Below are positions 24,789 through 32,998 of a DNA stretch of 64,000 nt, one piece after another. This DNA comes from Sphingobacterium paludis (lineage in GTDB: Bacteria; Bacteroidota; Bacteroidia; Sphingobacteriales; Sphingobacteriaceae), in contig NZ_SNZV01000005.1 of NCBI RefSeq assembly GCF_004364125.1, positions 248,001-312,000 on the forward strand. Direction: 5' to 3'. The number at the start of each line of letters is the position of its first letter. Within the stretch, counting starts at the first letter, position 1. Under the pieces are notes generated by a model. It saw only the letters and a program-made list of their open reading frames with translations, did no database searches and was not told the origin of the DNA. The position numbers and the translations under genes are program-made.

Positions 24789-25445
24789 TTATTTAATCAG
24801 GCCGCTTTTTACCGCTAATTTGATTAGGGCCGCTGAATTCCGCACACCGGTCTTATCAATAAGGTTTTGACGATGGCCTTCCACTGTTCGCTTGCTCAAA
24901 AAAAGCTGATCCGCGATCTCGATATTCGTATAGCCTTCGCTGATGAGTTGTAAGACCTCCAGTTCCCGGTCAGAGATATCCATTTCCGACATTAAATCCT
25001 CTACATTCGTAACCGAAGATGGCACATCACTCAGTTTATCAACCAACATCATCGCCAATTCCTCGCATAAATAACGCCCACCGATATGGATATGCTGAAT
25101 AGCGAATAACAATTCATCATACCCGACATTTTTGACCAGATATCCTTGGGCCCCCTTTTCAAACGCTTGAAACACATGTTGACTGCTGTTCATCATGGAC
25201 AACATAATGACTTTAATCTCGGGATAATCACTCTTCAGCTTTTCTACCAACTGCAATCCGTCCATCCCACTCATACTGATGTCAGACAATACAATGTCTG
25301 GTTTTACACCGGATTCCAGCAGAGATAACACCTCTTCACCATTATTGGCTTCGCCTATGACGGCCAAATTATCCTGAGAATCTATCAGAAGTTTTATTCC
25401 GTTTCGAACGACTAAATGGTCTTCCGCAAGAATAATGTTTATCAT
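24789..25445 (-). CDS. NarL/LuxR-type response regulator
   Basis: A 218-aa DNA-binding response regulator. The receiver domain starts MINIILAEDHLVVRNGI (acidic pocket), has the phosphoacceptor Asp in KPDIVLSDISMSGMDG (about residue 55) and the KNVGYDEL Lys region. The LuxR-type HTH is at the C-terminus: ISDRELEVLQLISEGYTNIEIA and LFLSKRTVEGHRQNL. It is encoded 20 bp downstream of the histidine kinase gene, forming a cognate pair. In the family, phosphorylation allows dimerisation and promoter binding. Targets are unknown; the two-gene operon is flanked by an intrinsic terminator on its 3' side. Confidence 0.93.
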   Translation of the reverse strand: MINIILAEDHLVVRNGIKLLIDSQDNLAVIGEANNGEEVLSLLESGVKPDIVLSDISMSGMDGLQLVEKLKSDYPEIKVIMLSMMNSSQHVFQAFEKGAQGYLVKNVGYDELLFAIQHIHIGGRYLCEELAMMLVDKLSDVPSSVTNVEDLMSEMDISDRELEVLQLISEGYTNIEIADQLFLSKRTVEGHRQNLIDKTGVRNSAALIKLAVKSGLIK

Positions 25446-25465
25446 AAATTTATATGCTTAAAGTG

Positions 25466-26542
25466 TTATTTGTACAATTTTATCTGCATTTTACTTCCTT
25501 TACTTGAGCTGACCATGTCCATGGTTCCCGCGTAAAGGGCTATTCTATTCCGTATATTCCTCAATCCGGTACCCAACTGCAAGGCAGACTCAATATCCCG
25601 ACTAAACCCTTGACCGTTATCTTCTACCGTAATGGCAATAAAAGCGTCCGATACACCTACTTTTAAACTGATCCGTCTTGCATCGGTGTGCTTCAAACAA
25701 TTGTTAAAAAGCTCCTGTATCACCCGATACGCACAAAACTGTATTTCCTTGCTTTCTCCGCCAATTTCTTTATCTAGCTTCATCAGAAACCGTACGTCTG
25801 AGCGCGTCATTCGAAAGACCATATCATCAATTGCTTTATGGAATCCCATATCACGAAGCACGGTCGGAACAAGATCATTTGAGATGTTCTGCACTTTAAA
25901 AATCGTGTCATTTAACATCTTTTTTATGGGCATAATTTGTTCTTCATGGCCATATTCCATCATGTACCGTTGGAGATTAATGCGGATAGCATATAATTCT
26001 TGAGCAATGCTTTCATGAAGACTTTTCCCGATAAATTCGCGCTCGGCTTCCTGTGTCTCTATGATCGCCCGATAAAAGGCCTCATTCTCCTCCTTCGATG
26101 CGCTTAGCGGATTGAAATCATTCTTCAAAAACAACATGATATACAATCCATCCGCTGACTCCCGGCTTGCTAACTTTTTGATGTAGATGGTCACAAATCG
26201 AAAGCGATTTTTCTTGCACTTTACTTTAACCATACGCACGGGCTCAGCGAAGCTTTCGGTGCAGTTCGTCAACAGGGCGCGCACGCGGCTGTGCTCCTCC
26301 TGCAATAAAAAATCATAGATGCTTTTATTCCGTAAAACGGCTGGCTCTATACACAACAGCTCGCAAACCTTGTCGTTGAAATGGACGGCAAGCGCGTCTT
26401 CATTCACAAATAGATAACCGAAAGGCCCATTGTGAACAGCATCAAAGAAGATCGACAGATCTTTTTGCTGTTCCCCGGTTGGCCCATCAGGGAATGAAGA
26501 TGAAAAAGACATATCTGAAGTGTTCGTATATATTGTGCTCAT
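25466..26542 (-). CDS. PAS-containing sensor histidine kinase (HisKA_3 type)
   Basis: A 358-aa soluble kinase without membrane segments. A PAS domain (about 25-140: GPFGYLFVNEDALAVHFNDKVCELL) senses an intracellular signal. The HisKA_3 dimerisation/phosphorylation helix follows (FIGKSLHESIAQELYAIRI, His in LHES), then a HATPase domain with FNNCLKHTDA (N box), VEDNGQGF (G1) and GTGLRNIRNRI (G2). This class pairs with NarL-type regulators, and such a gene lies 20 bp downstream. Upstream, a nested inverted repeat sits about 110-165 bp before the start. Confidence 0.9.
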   Translation of the reverse strand: MSTIYTNTSDMSFSSSFPDGPTGEQQKDLSIFFDAVHNGPFGYLFVNEDALAVHFNDKVCELLCIEPAVLRNKSIYDFLLQEEHSRVRALLTNCTESFAEPVRMVKVKCKKNRFRFVTIYIKKLASRESADGLYIMLFLKNDFNPLSASKEENEAFYRAIIETQEAEREFIGKSLHESIAQELYAIRINLQRYMMEYGHEEQIMPIKKMLNDTIFKVQNISNDLVPTVLRDMGFHKAIDDMVFRMTRSDVRFLMKLDKEIGGESKEIQFCAYRVIQELFNNCLKHTDARRISLKVGVSDAFIAITVEDNGQGFSRDIESALQLGTGLRNIRNRIALYAGTMDMVSSSKGSKMQIKLYK

Positions 26543-27055
26543 TTGTCAGTCACCGTTTAGGCGGTATTACATTCACCCATTCCTCCTACCCTAGACGGAA
26601 TGATATTCCTCCAATTGCAAAAATCAAACCCATAAGTAGAAAAAAAATACCTAAAAATCAGCAACGAGATACGTAAAAATACGTATAAATTTTAATAAGG
26701 CTGATTTTGCTACGGCAAAAATAAATGCTTGGCAGAAGAACGTCTACGTTTGCACGAAATTTATGTTTAATAGCGGAGACAGAACGTGATCGTAATAATG
26801 TCGTCTAAAAAAAATAAACACCTAAATTTTTCCCCCATAGATAGGTCGTTATCGAGACGAGTCAGACAAAATGTATGTTGAAATGTTGGCTTTAAGAGAT
26901 CCTAAGAGGCATTTAACGTATTAATTTCTGCGCCTGCGTATTTGACGTAAGGTAGCAAAGTTTGATAAAAAGTGTCCCGTGCTTAAAAACTTTTTGCACC
27001 AAATTTGTAAACAGCATAACATAATATTTATTGTTTAACAAAAAAAAACAAAAGT
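26543..27055. other. Intergenic region between the divergent kinase and sigma-factor genes
   Basis: A 513-bp gap with no credible gene. It must hold the promoters of both divergent units. A nested inverted repeat is present at 26654-26708. The last 60 bp before the sigma-factor ATG are AT-rich with a TTTG at about 27004 and TA/TTT-rich sequence after it, consistent with but not proof of a Bacteroidota promoter. Confidence 0.55.
26654..26708. promoter_or_regulatory. Nested inverted repeats upstream of the kinase gene
   Basis: An outer 9-bp pair AAAATCAGC (26654-26662) / GCTGATTTT (26700-26708) encloses an inner 7-bp pair ATACGTA (26669-26675) / TACGTAT (26680-26686). Both are perfect. Location about 110 bp before the kinase start suggests an operator or a structured leader; function is inferred. 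Confidence 0.4.
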
Positions 27056-27553
27056 ATGCGTGCTCAACTTCTAAACACCACCATCGAACAAAATCAACCT
27101 TTATTAAAACGGATCGCGACAAAATTCACACAGGATCCATATGAGATCGAAGAGTTGGTGCAGGAAACTTTTATCCGGTCGCTATCATCGCTGGAGCGTT
27201 TCATCAACCATCCGAAACTCGTTGCTTGGCTGTTCGTCATCATGCGTAACGTATACATCAACAATTATCGGAAGATATCGAAGTACCGCACCATCGAAAG
27301 CGAACTTACGCACACTTCGCACTTCGAGCAGCTTTCTAACAATAGCAGTGAATCTAAATTTGTGATGACGGATATCCAAAACGCCATAAACAAATTGCCG
27401 AAAGACTATTATATCGCATTCACGATGTTTATGGAAGGATTTAAATACCAAGAAATTGCGGATCATTTAGCCATCGCTGAGGGCACTGTAAAAACCCGGA
27501 TTCATATGGCGAGGAAAATTTTGAAAAAGAATTTAAAGATTTATAGGAAATAG
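27056..27553 (+). CDS. ECF-type RNA polymerase sigma factor
   Basis: A 165-aa sigma-70 family protein. Region 2 has PYEIEELVQETFIRSLSSLERF and WLFVIMRNVYINNYRK. Region 4 has INKLPKDYYIAFTMFMEGFKYQEIADHL and GTVKTRIHMARKILK, the HTH for the -35 element. Length is normal for a group IV sigma. No anti-sigma or carboxyl-terminal sensor gene is adjacent, so it is an orphan whose control is not visible here. In Bacteroidota such short ECF factors commonly serve envelope or general stress responses, and the neighbourhood is rich in stress genes. It is followed by a bidirectional terminator. Confidence 0.92.
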   Translation: MRAQLLNTTIEQNQPLLKRIATKFTQDPYEIEELVQETFIRSLSSLERFINHPKLVAWLFVIMRNVYINNYRKISKYRTIESELTHTSHFEQLSNNSSESKFVMTDIQNAINKLPKDYYIAFTMFMEGFKYQEIADHLAIAEGTVKTRIHMARKILKKNLKIYRK

Positions 27554-27616
27554 AGCGTTTGACGGGTCGCACGCTCCCTTTTTACATCGGTTTATAGCCT
27601 AGAAAAGCAAGATAAG

Positions 27617-27646
27617 CAAGCAGCTATCCTCAAGATAAGCTGCTTG
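27617..27646. terminator. Bidirectional terminator between sigma factor and SDR genes
   Basis: CAAGCAGCT (27617-27625) and AGCTGCTTG (27638-27646) form a perfect 9-bp stem with a 12-base loop between convergent genes. The flanking sequence is T-rich on + (TTTATT). Confidence 0.6.
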
Positions 27647-27658
27647 TTTATTCGTAAA

Positions 27659-28549
27659 TTATATCGTTGCTCTTCCTCCCGTCGCAGGAATAGTCGCGCC
27701 CGAGATGTAAGAAGCGGCATCCGACGCTAGAAAAACGTAGATGGGTGCCATTTCAGCCGGCTGTCCCACGCGTCCCATCGGCGTATTCTCCCCAAATCTT
27801 TCATGATCAGGAATTGTACTCGGTATGAGTGGTGTCCAAATCGGGCCAGGTGCTACGGCGTTGACACGGATGCCAGAACCATCCTCCAAGAAATGCTGCG
27901 CCAAACTGGAAGTAAAGTTTTGGATTGCTCCTTTCGTTGCAGCATACGGGATCAGCGTTGGGTTGGGGTTGTACGCGTTTACTGACGTGGTATTGATAAT
28001 GGAACTGCCGGGCGCCATATGCTTTTTGGCATACTTAACAAAGTAAAACATCGCACTCATGTTGGTCTCAAATGTCTTATTCCATTCTTCAGCGGTTACG
28101 TCGGTAATATCGTCAAACGTCATTTGATAAGCGGCATTGTTGACTAACACATCAATTTTATTGAATGTGGCCACGGTTTGCCCTACAATCGATTTACACC
28201 ACTCTTCGCTTCGAATATCGCCCCGAAGAAGTAATGCTTTACGTCCCGCCTTCTCAATCCATTTCTTGGTATCTTCAGCATCGACATCTTCCACCTCATC
28301 TTTGTAAGATATGACAATATCAGCGCCTTCTCTTGCCATGGCTATTGCCGCGGCTTTTCCGATGCCTGAATCACCACCGGTAATAATCACCACTTTGTCC
28401 TTTAATAGGCCACTACCTTTATAGGTTTCTTCACCATGATCCGGTTCGGGGCGCATGTCGGCACTTACACCTGGCGGCGCTTGCTCTTGTTTCGGGAAGG
28501 GCGGTGTCGGATAAATATCTTTTGGATTGCCTTGTTTTTCTGTTTTCAT
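27659..28549 (-). CDS. SDR-family NAD(P)-dependent oxidoreductase (YghA/YdaD-like stress type)
   Basis: A 296-aa short-chain dehydrogenase of the general-stress subtype with a Pro-rich N-terminal extension (PKDIYPTPPFPKQEQAPPG). Rossmann motif VVIITGGDSGIGKAAA, NNAAYQ, the active-site Ser in IINTTSVNAY and Tyr/Lys in YAATKGAI are all present, and the end GGRATI is typical. Relatives in Bacillus and enterics are induced by general stress; substrate is unknown, often small aldehydes or ketones. The ATG at 28549 is chosen because homologues begin near MKTEK; the upstream ATG at 28624 adds an unrelated 25 residues. Monocistronic by appearance, converging on the sigma-factor gene. Confidence 0.92.
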   Translation of the reverse strand: MKTEKQGNPKDIYPTPPFPKQEQAPPGVSADMRPEPDHGEETYKGSGLLKDKVVIITGGDSGIGKAAAIAMAREGADIVISYKDEVEDVDAEDTKKWIEKAGRKALLLRGDIRSEEWCKSIVGQTVATFNKIDVLVNNAAYQMTFDDITDVTAEEWNKTFETNMSAMFYFVKYAKKHMAPGSSIINTTSVNAYNPNPTLIPYAATKGAIQNFTSSLAQHFLEDGSGIRVNAVAPGPIWTPLIPSTIPDHERFGENTPMGRVGQPAEMAPIYVFLASDAASYISGATIPATGGRATI

Positions 28550-28669
28550 CGCTTCACGTTTATTCGGTTTAATAATAATCACCGTGTAGGCATAGCCTAT
28601 AACCGTTTGATGTAATATATCCAATGCATCTTGGGTTATACGCTAGCAGGCACGAGTAGAATACAACTA

Positions 28670-28701
28670 AAAAGGTGATGAACAAGCTGCCACCACCTTT
28701 T
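28670..28701. terminator. Terminator downstream of the small lipoprotein gene
   Basis: AAAAGGTG (28670-28677) pairs with CACCTTTT (28694-28701). On either strand the second arm ends in T residues. It lies 28 bp past the stop of the - strand lipoprotein gene. Confidence 0.5.
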
Positions 28702-28728
28702 GTATAGAGAGAATAAAAAAGCTGTTCA

Positions 28729-28932
28729 CTAATTCATTGGCGGCGTAGGCATAGGTTGCCCTATCGTATCCGTACTATCACGTCTGATGGTGTCCATCGG
28801 TGGAACACCTTCCACACCTTCGCTCATTACCGTATCACCGGCATCAACATCATTATTGTTTGATGGACTTCCGCAAGCCAATAAGAAACTAAACATGCTT
28901 CCCATAGCCGCATATAACATTACCTTTTTCAT
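28729..28932 (-). CDS. Small secreted lipoprotein, unknown function
   Basis: A 67-aa protein with a signal peptide (MKKVMLYAAMGSMFSFLLAC) ending in lipobox LLAC with Cys20 followed by GSPSNNND. The mature part is short, acidic and Pro/Thr-rich with repeated PMDT/PMPT pieces, and has no fold signature. Such tiny lipoproteins are common in Bacteroidota stress islands. It is preceded by a 400-bp gap and followed by its own terminator, so probably monocistronic. Confidence 0.8.
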   Translation of the reverse strand: MKKVMLYAAMGSMFSFLLACGSPSNNNDVDAGDTVMSEGVEGVPPMDTIRRDSTDTIGQPMPTPPMN

Positions 28933-29349
28933 ATTTAAAATTTTTCGTTTATAAATTTCTCTGCAATCTCATAACTCACCTATCATTTTCACTACGGAAT
29001 GAACGCTACCAGCATATATTGGTTCATTGCAACCTCGATTCAAGTAGAAACCGAGATAAAAAAGCAGTATTTATACCTTTTCCAATTTGTTACCGGGCCA
29101 CATGCGAGCACGAGTATGGGCTCCTCGATAAGTAATAAGTGCCATTGGGTTTCAAAATTGGCAATTTTTAATTTGTTTCATAGCGCAACCTGCTTATCGA
29201 GAATTCATCAGATTGCTGTTTTTCAGCTTTGAAGATCGTCCATATGCCGTCGAATTTCTTCAGCAAAGGGTGGATTGTATGTAATTATTTTAACGCAAAA
29301 CGGTATAAACCGATTTAAAAGACTACTTTTAACAAAAATAAAGGTGTAT
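28933..29349. other. Intergenic region between lipoprotein and phytochrome kinase genes
   Basis: 417 bp without a credible gene; promoters for the two divergent genes are expected here. A 9-bp inverted pair CTCGATAAG (29124-29132) / CTTATCGAG (29193-29201), 60 bp apart, is the only structure noticed. Confidence 0.5.
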
Positions 29350-31542
29350 ATGAGTGTGAGCAACATGCGTTGTGAAGATGAGCAGATCCAATTTTGCGGA
29401 AAGAATCAAACCATCGGTTTTTTACTGATTGCCAATACGGAGATGCGCATCATTGGAGCTAGTGAGAATTGTGCAGCGTGGTTAAACACACCATATAGTG
29501 ACATACTGGGCAACGAGCTCATACATGTTGTTCAGCAGTTTTTTCCGCATGTGGAAAAAGATGTGCAAAGCGCCTTTAACGGGCTTTCAGAAGAAAGTTT
29601 AAAAAATCGTGCGGTGCAGGAAGTGATGCTGAACGACAGACCATTTTACCTGACGACCTATGGCTATGATAATCGTGTATATTTAGAGTTCGAACAAAAA
29701 CATCCTACGCATATCCCCTCTTTTATTAGTCTGTATGCCTATTCGCAGCAGATTGAAAAGGCCACAGACATTTGGGAAGCCTTGTGTTCCTGTATAGCGG
29801 AGGTCATAGGGTTTGACCGCGTTATGACCTATCGATTCCATGCGGATAAGAGTGGGCAAGTTATTGCCGAAAAAGTTAGAGAAGATCTCGATAGTTATCT
29901 GGGATTGCACTATCCGGAATTTGACATTCCGCAACAGGCACGGGCACTTTACGTGAAGCACCTGACGAGGTTAACGTCTGATATATCGAGTCCCACCTAT
30001 CCGATACATACGCTAAATAATGAGCAAATAGACCTATCATTTAGCACCATTCGGGCGCTTTCCCCGATACACCTTCAATACCTCGAGAATGCTGGCGCAC
30101 AAGCTAGCATCAGCTTCTCCATCATTGTCCATGGCGAACTCTGGGGCTTAGTGACTTGCCAGCACGAGACCGCCAAATTTGTCGACTTATCCCAAAGACA
30201 TCTAGCTGTTTTCTTGACGCAGTATGCGGTAAACAGATACTTGAGCTTACAGAAAGAAATTGACCTCAATTTCAACAAGCAGGTCAAGGAATTTGAATTG
30301 GCGCTCAAAGAAAAGCTGATTATAAAAAATGAAATACTTCCTGTGCTTTCATCCTTTGCCAAGCAACTTAGTGATTTCGTTCAGGCAGATGGTTTAGCCA
30401 TTCGCCATAAAGAAGCGACACTGGTATTTGGTGACGCGCCAGATAGCGCTACCGTAGGTAAAATTCACGCTTTTATTAACAAAAATCATCGGAAGATGAT
30501 CTACAGCAAAGAGAGTTTCGTGATTGACCACGGAGAAGAACTGGCTTTGGGCGATGTAAATTTTGCGGGCTTAGTAAAAATAGATATCGATTCATCAAAA
30601 GAATTTAGCTTAATCTGGTTTAGGCGCGAACAAGTGACCGAACGTGTTTGGGCTGGGAAACCGACCAAGGTGATGACGTATGACCAAGCGCTGCAAGCAT
30701 TCGTACCTTCGCCACGTAACTCATTCGACGCATGGAAGCAATTGGTAAAGGGTGTTTCGCCGGCTTGGACCGAGATCGAAATTTACTTCATGAAGCGAAT
30801 CCGACAACTTATCCGGGAAAGCTTGCTACGTAAATCAGAAGAGATCTATAGTTTGAATCAGGAATTGATCCTACTCAACAACGCCCTCGATACATACTCC
30901 TACACCGTCAGTCACGATCTTAAAAACCCGCTATCGGTTATCAAGCTATCTGTTCAAATGTTGCAAATGAAACGCGATATAACGCCAGAGCTGCTTGCCA
31001 AACTCACGGTCAATATTAAGGATGCGAGCGAACTGATGGAAAGCATGCTCAATAAAATTTATGAGTTCTCCAAGGTTAAAGAATTTCGGTACCAACCAAA
31101 CGTGATTCACACCGATCAAATTATCCCGCAAATTGTTGATCACTGCAAAACCAGATATGGCACACAGCAGTGCGAAGTAACATTGGGAGATTTGCTACCC
31201 ATCATGGGAGAAAAAACATTGATCTATCAGCTATTTCTCAATATCGTGAGCAACGCGATTAAATATTCCAGCAAACGAGATGATGCGCAAATTAGCATCC
31301 ATAGTGTTCAGCAGGGGCAGAAGGTACGCTACAGTGTTCGTGATAATGGTATTGGCATAGCCGACGCAGAGCTAAATAATATTTATGACATTTTCAAAAG
31401 AATGTCTAATTCTGATGGGTTTGAAGGTTCCGGTGTTGGATTAGCAATCGTAAAACGTATTGTAGATCGACTCGGGGTAGAGATCATAGTGGAAAGTGAA
31501 ATCGGCAAGGGAACCTGTTTCCATTTGGACTTTCCCAACTAG
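29350..31542 (+). CDS. Bacteriophytochrome-type sensor histidine kinase
   Basis: A 730-aa kinase with phytochrome photosensory architecture. Residues about 1-115 form the PAS domain and include an N-terminal Cys (Cys8 in MRCEDEQ), the place of the biliverdin-binding Cys in BphPs. The GAF domain (about 130-310) carries YPEFDIPQQAR (Asp192 of the PASDIP loop), SPIHLQYLENAGAQAS with the pocket His, and GELWGLVTCQHE with the second His. A PHY domain follows (to about 500, with WFRREQVTERVWAGKP). The kinase core has YTVSHDLKNPLSVIK (phospho-His) and a HATPase with FLNIVSNAIKYSS and GSGVGLAIVKRIV. ATG 29350 is preferred over 29275 because an AAAGG lies upstream and homology starts here. No response regulator or heme oxygenase gene is adjacent. 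It likely senses red/far-red light if a bilin is available. Confidence 0.93.
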   Translation: MSVSNMRCEDEQIQFCGKNQTIGFLLIANTEMRIIGASENCAAWLNTPYSDILGNELIHVVQQFFPHVEKDVQSAFNGLSEESLKNRAVQEVMLNDRPFYLTTYGYDNRVYLEFEQKHPTHIPSFISLYAYSQQIEKATDIWEALCSCIAEVIGFDRVMTYRFHADKSGQVIAEKVREDLDSYLGLHYPEFDIPQQARALYVKHLTRLTSDISSPTYPIHTLNNEQIDLSFSTIRALSPIHLQYLENAGAQASISFSIIVHGELWGLVTCQHETAKFVDLSQRHLAVFLTQYAVNRYLSLQKEIDLNFNKQVKEFELALKEKLIIKNEILPVLSSFAKQLSDFVQADGLAIRHKEATLVFGDAPDSATVGKIHAFINKNHRKMIYSKESFVIDHGEELALGDVNFAGLVKIDIDSSKEFSLIWFRREQVTERVWAGKPTKVMTYDQALQAFVPSPRNSFDAWKQLVKGVSPAWTEIEIYFMKRIRQLIRESLLRKSEEIYSLNQELILLNNALDTYSYTVSHDLKNPLSVIKLSVQMLQMKRDITPELLAKLTVNIKDASELMESMLNKIYEFSKVKEFRYQPNVIHTDQIIPQIVDHCKTRYGTQQCEVTLGDLLPIMGEKTLIYQLFLNIVSNAIKYSSKRDDAQISIHSVQQGQKVRYSVRDNGIGIADAELNNIYDIFKRMSNSDGFEGSGVGLAIVKRIVDRLGVEIIVESEIGKGTCFHLDFPN

Positions 31543-31722
31543 CATCCAGCGTTACTCAATAACATTTTATTGGTGTAGAACACCTTCAAACATGCTGTCC
31601 TGGCATCGTAGTAAATACCTATTTCCCCAATTTAATACTGCCTAAGGGGCACACGGAAAAACGAATATTCCCTCCAACTGTTATTCATATTCAATTATCG
31701 ATGTTTCACTAAAGACTATACT

Positions 31723-32844
31723 ATGAAAACACTAGATGCCGAATTGCTCCGTGAGCTTACCTCCCATTCAGCGGAAACGTCCTTAAGTATCTACTTGCCG
31801 CTTCATAAAAGCGTATCCGAAAGTAGCCTGGATTTTCTAGCCTTCAAGAACTTGATCAAAGATATTCGCAGTGGCGCCGATGTCACCCATCATCAAGCGC
31901 TCGAGGATTTGCTGGTACCTGTAGAAAACTTTTTGGAAAGTAAAGACTTTGTTCGTGGATCTGCTGGGGCACTGGCTATTTTCTCCGCCCCAAAGGTTTT
32001 TGAGATCGTGATGCTGCCGGAACAAACAGAAGCCACGTTTTATATCGATGAATGTTTTTACCTGCTTCCGCTGCTTGCGTTTGCTGGCGACAATAAACCC
32101 TTTCAGGTGCTAGCGCTCGGTAAAAACCATGTGCGCTTATTTGAGGGCGACCGCTATCGGTTTGACGAAATCAATTTGGATCAAAATATTCCATCCAACA
32201 TGAAGGAAGCGTTGGGGTATGATCTTACCGATAACCACTTACACGCCGCTGCCGGCGGCTCGGCCGCCATACATGGCTATATGGAAATAACGGATGAAAA
32301 GGAAACCGATAATACACGTTTCTTTCGTATCATTGATCAAGAGATCAACGAGAAATACAGCAAACAGCGTAAGATGCCGTTAATATTAGCGGCCTTACCA
32401 GAAAATGAAAGCTTATTCCAATCCATCAGTAAAAATGAGTGCCTTGAAAAAGATTGCATCTCGTTGAACGCCGATAGTATTGATAAGCAAGTTTTGCATA
32501 GCCGAGCACTCGAGATCCTGGACACAAAGAAAACGGAGGGGCTAGACAAGCAGTTGGAAAGATTTGCGGGGGCCAAAAGTGAAAACCTGGCCACAGATGA
32601 AGTTGCGGAAATTGCTCGCCACGCCATGGACAGCCGCATCGAACGGCTTTTTATAACAAAAGGAAAAAAATTGCCCGGATCCATTTCAATAGCGGATCGC
32701 AAGATAAAACCTGACGCGGATAGCCATAGTGATATTATCAATAAAATTGCCCTGCTGACGTATAAAAATGGAGGCCAAATTCACACTTTGCAAACGAATA
32801 CTGGAAAACTTCCTTCGGGAATAGGATCGATTAATAGATTTTAA
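31723..32844 (+). CDS. baeRF-family protein (bacterial archaeo-eukaryotic release factor-like)
   Basis: A 373-aa protein resembling the baeRF3/baeRF7 groups. The N-terminal SLSIYLPLH segment, the middle NKPFQVLALGKNHVRLFEGD (typical of these proteins) and the C-terminal MDSRIERLFITKG and INKIALLTYKNGGQIHTL blocks correspond to the eRF1-like/pelota-like domains. The family is proposed to act at ribosomes or in stress; no catalytic residue is established. It lies between the phytochrome kinase and the trehalose operon on the same strand, so may share their stress regulation. A 12-bp inverted repeat follows the stop. Confidence 0.8.
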   Translation: MKTLDAELLRELTSHSAETSLSIYLPLHKSVSESSLDFLAFKNLIKDIRSGADVTHHQALEDLLVPVENFLESKDFVRGSAGALAIFSAPKVFEIVMLPEQTEATFYIDECFYLLPLLAFAGDNKPFQVLALGKNHVRLFEGDRYRFDEINLDQNIPSNMKEALGYDLTDNHLHAAAGGSAAIHGYMEITDEKETDNTRFFRIIDQEINEKYSKQRKMPLILAALPENESLFQSISKNECLEKDCISLNADSIDKQVLHSRALEILDTKKTEGLDKQLERFAGAKSENLATDEVAEIARHAMDSRIERLFITKGKKLPGSISIADRKIKPDADSHSDIINKIALLTYKNGGQIHTLQTNTGKLPSGIGSINRF

Positions 32845-32881
32845 CTATAAATCCAGACGCATACGGCAAATTTCCCGCCGA

Positions 32882-32931
32882 GAACAAGCTAATCGTATAA
32901 AATTTCAAACATTTTTAGAATTAGCTTGTTC
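32882..32931. repeat. 12-bp inverted repeat between baeRF and trehalose genes
   Basis: GAACAAGCTAAT (32882-32893) and ATTAGCTTGTTC (32920-32931) are exact reverse complements separated by 26 AT-rich bases. No T-run follows, so it is either a weak terminator of the baeRF gene or an operator of the otsAB unit that starts 68 bp downstream. Confidence 0.5.
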
Positions 32932-32998
32932 AATTTGTACCTATTGACAATAAGTAAGTTTTACCCTGACCCACTTACTTTAAGATTTTTTCATAAAT

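Noticed and set aside
29275..29349. Earlier start for the phytochrome kinase
   Set aside because: The extra 25 residues are not phytochrome-like and an AAAGG sequence fits the ATG at 29350.
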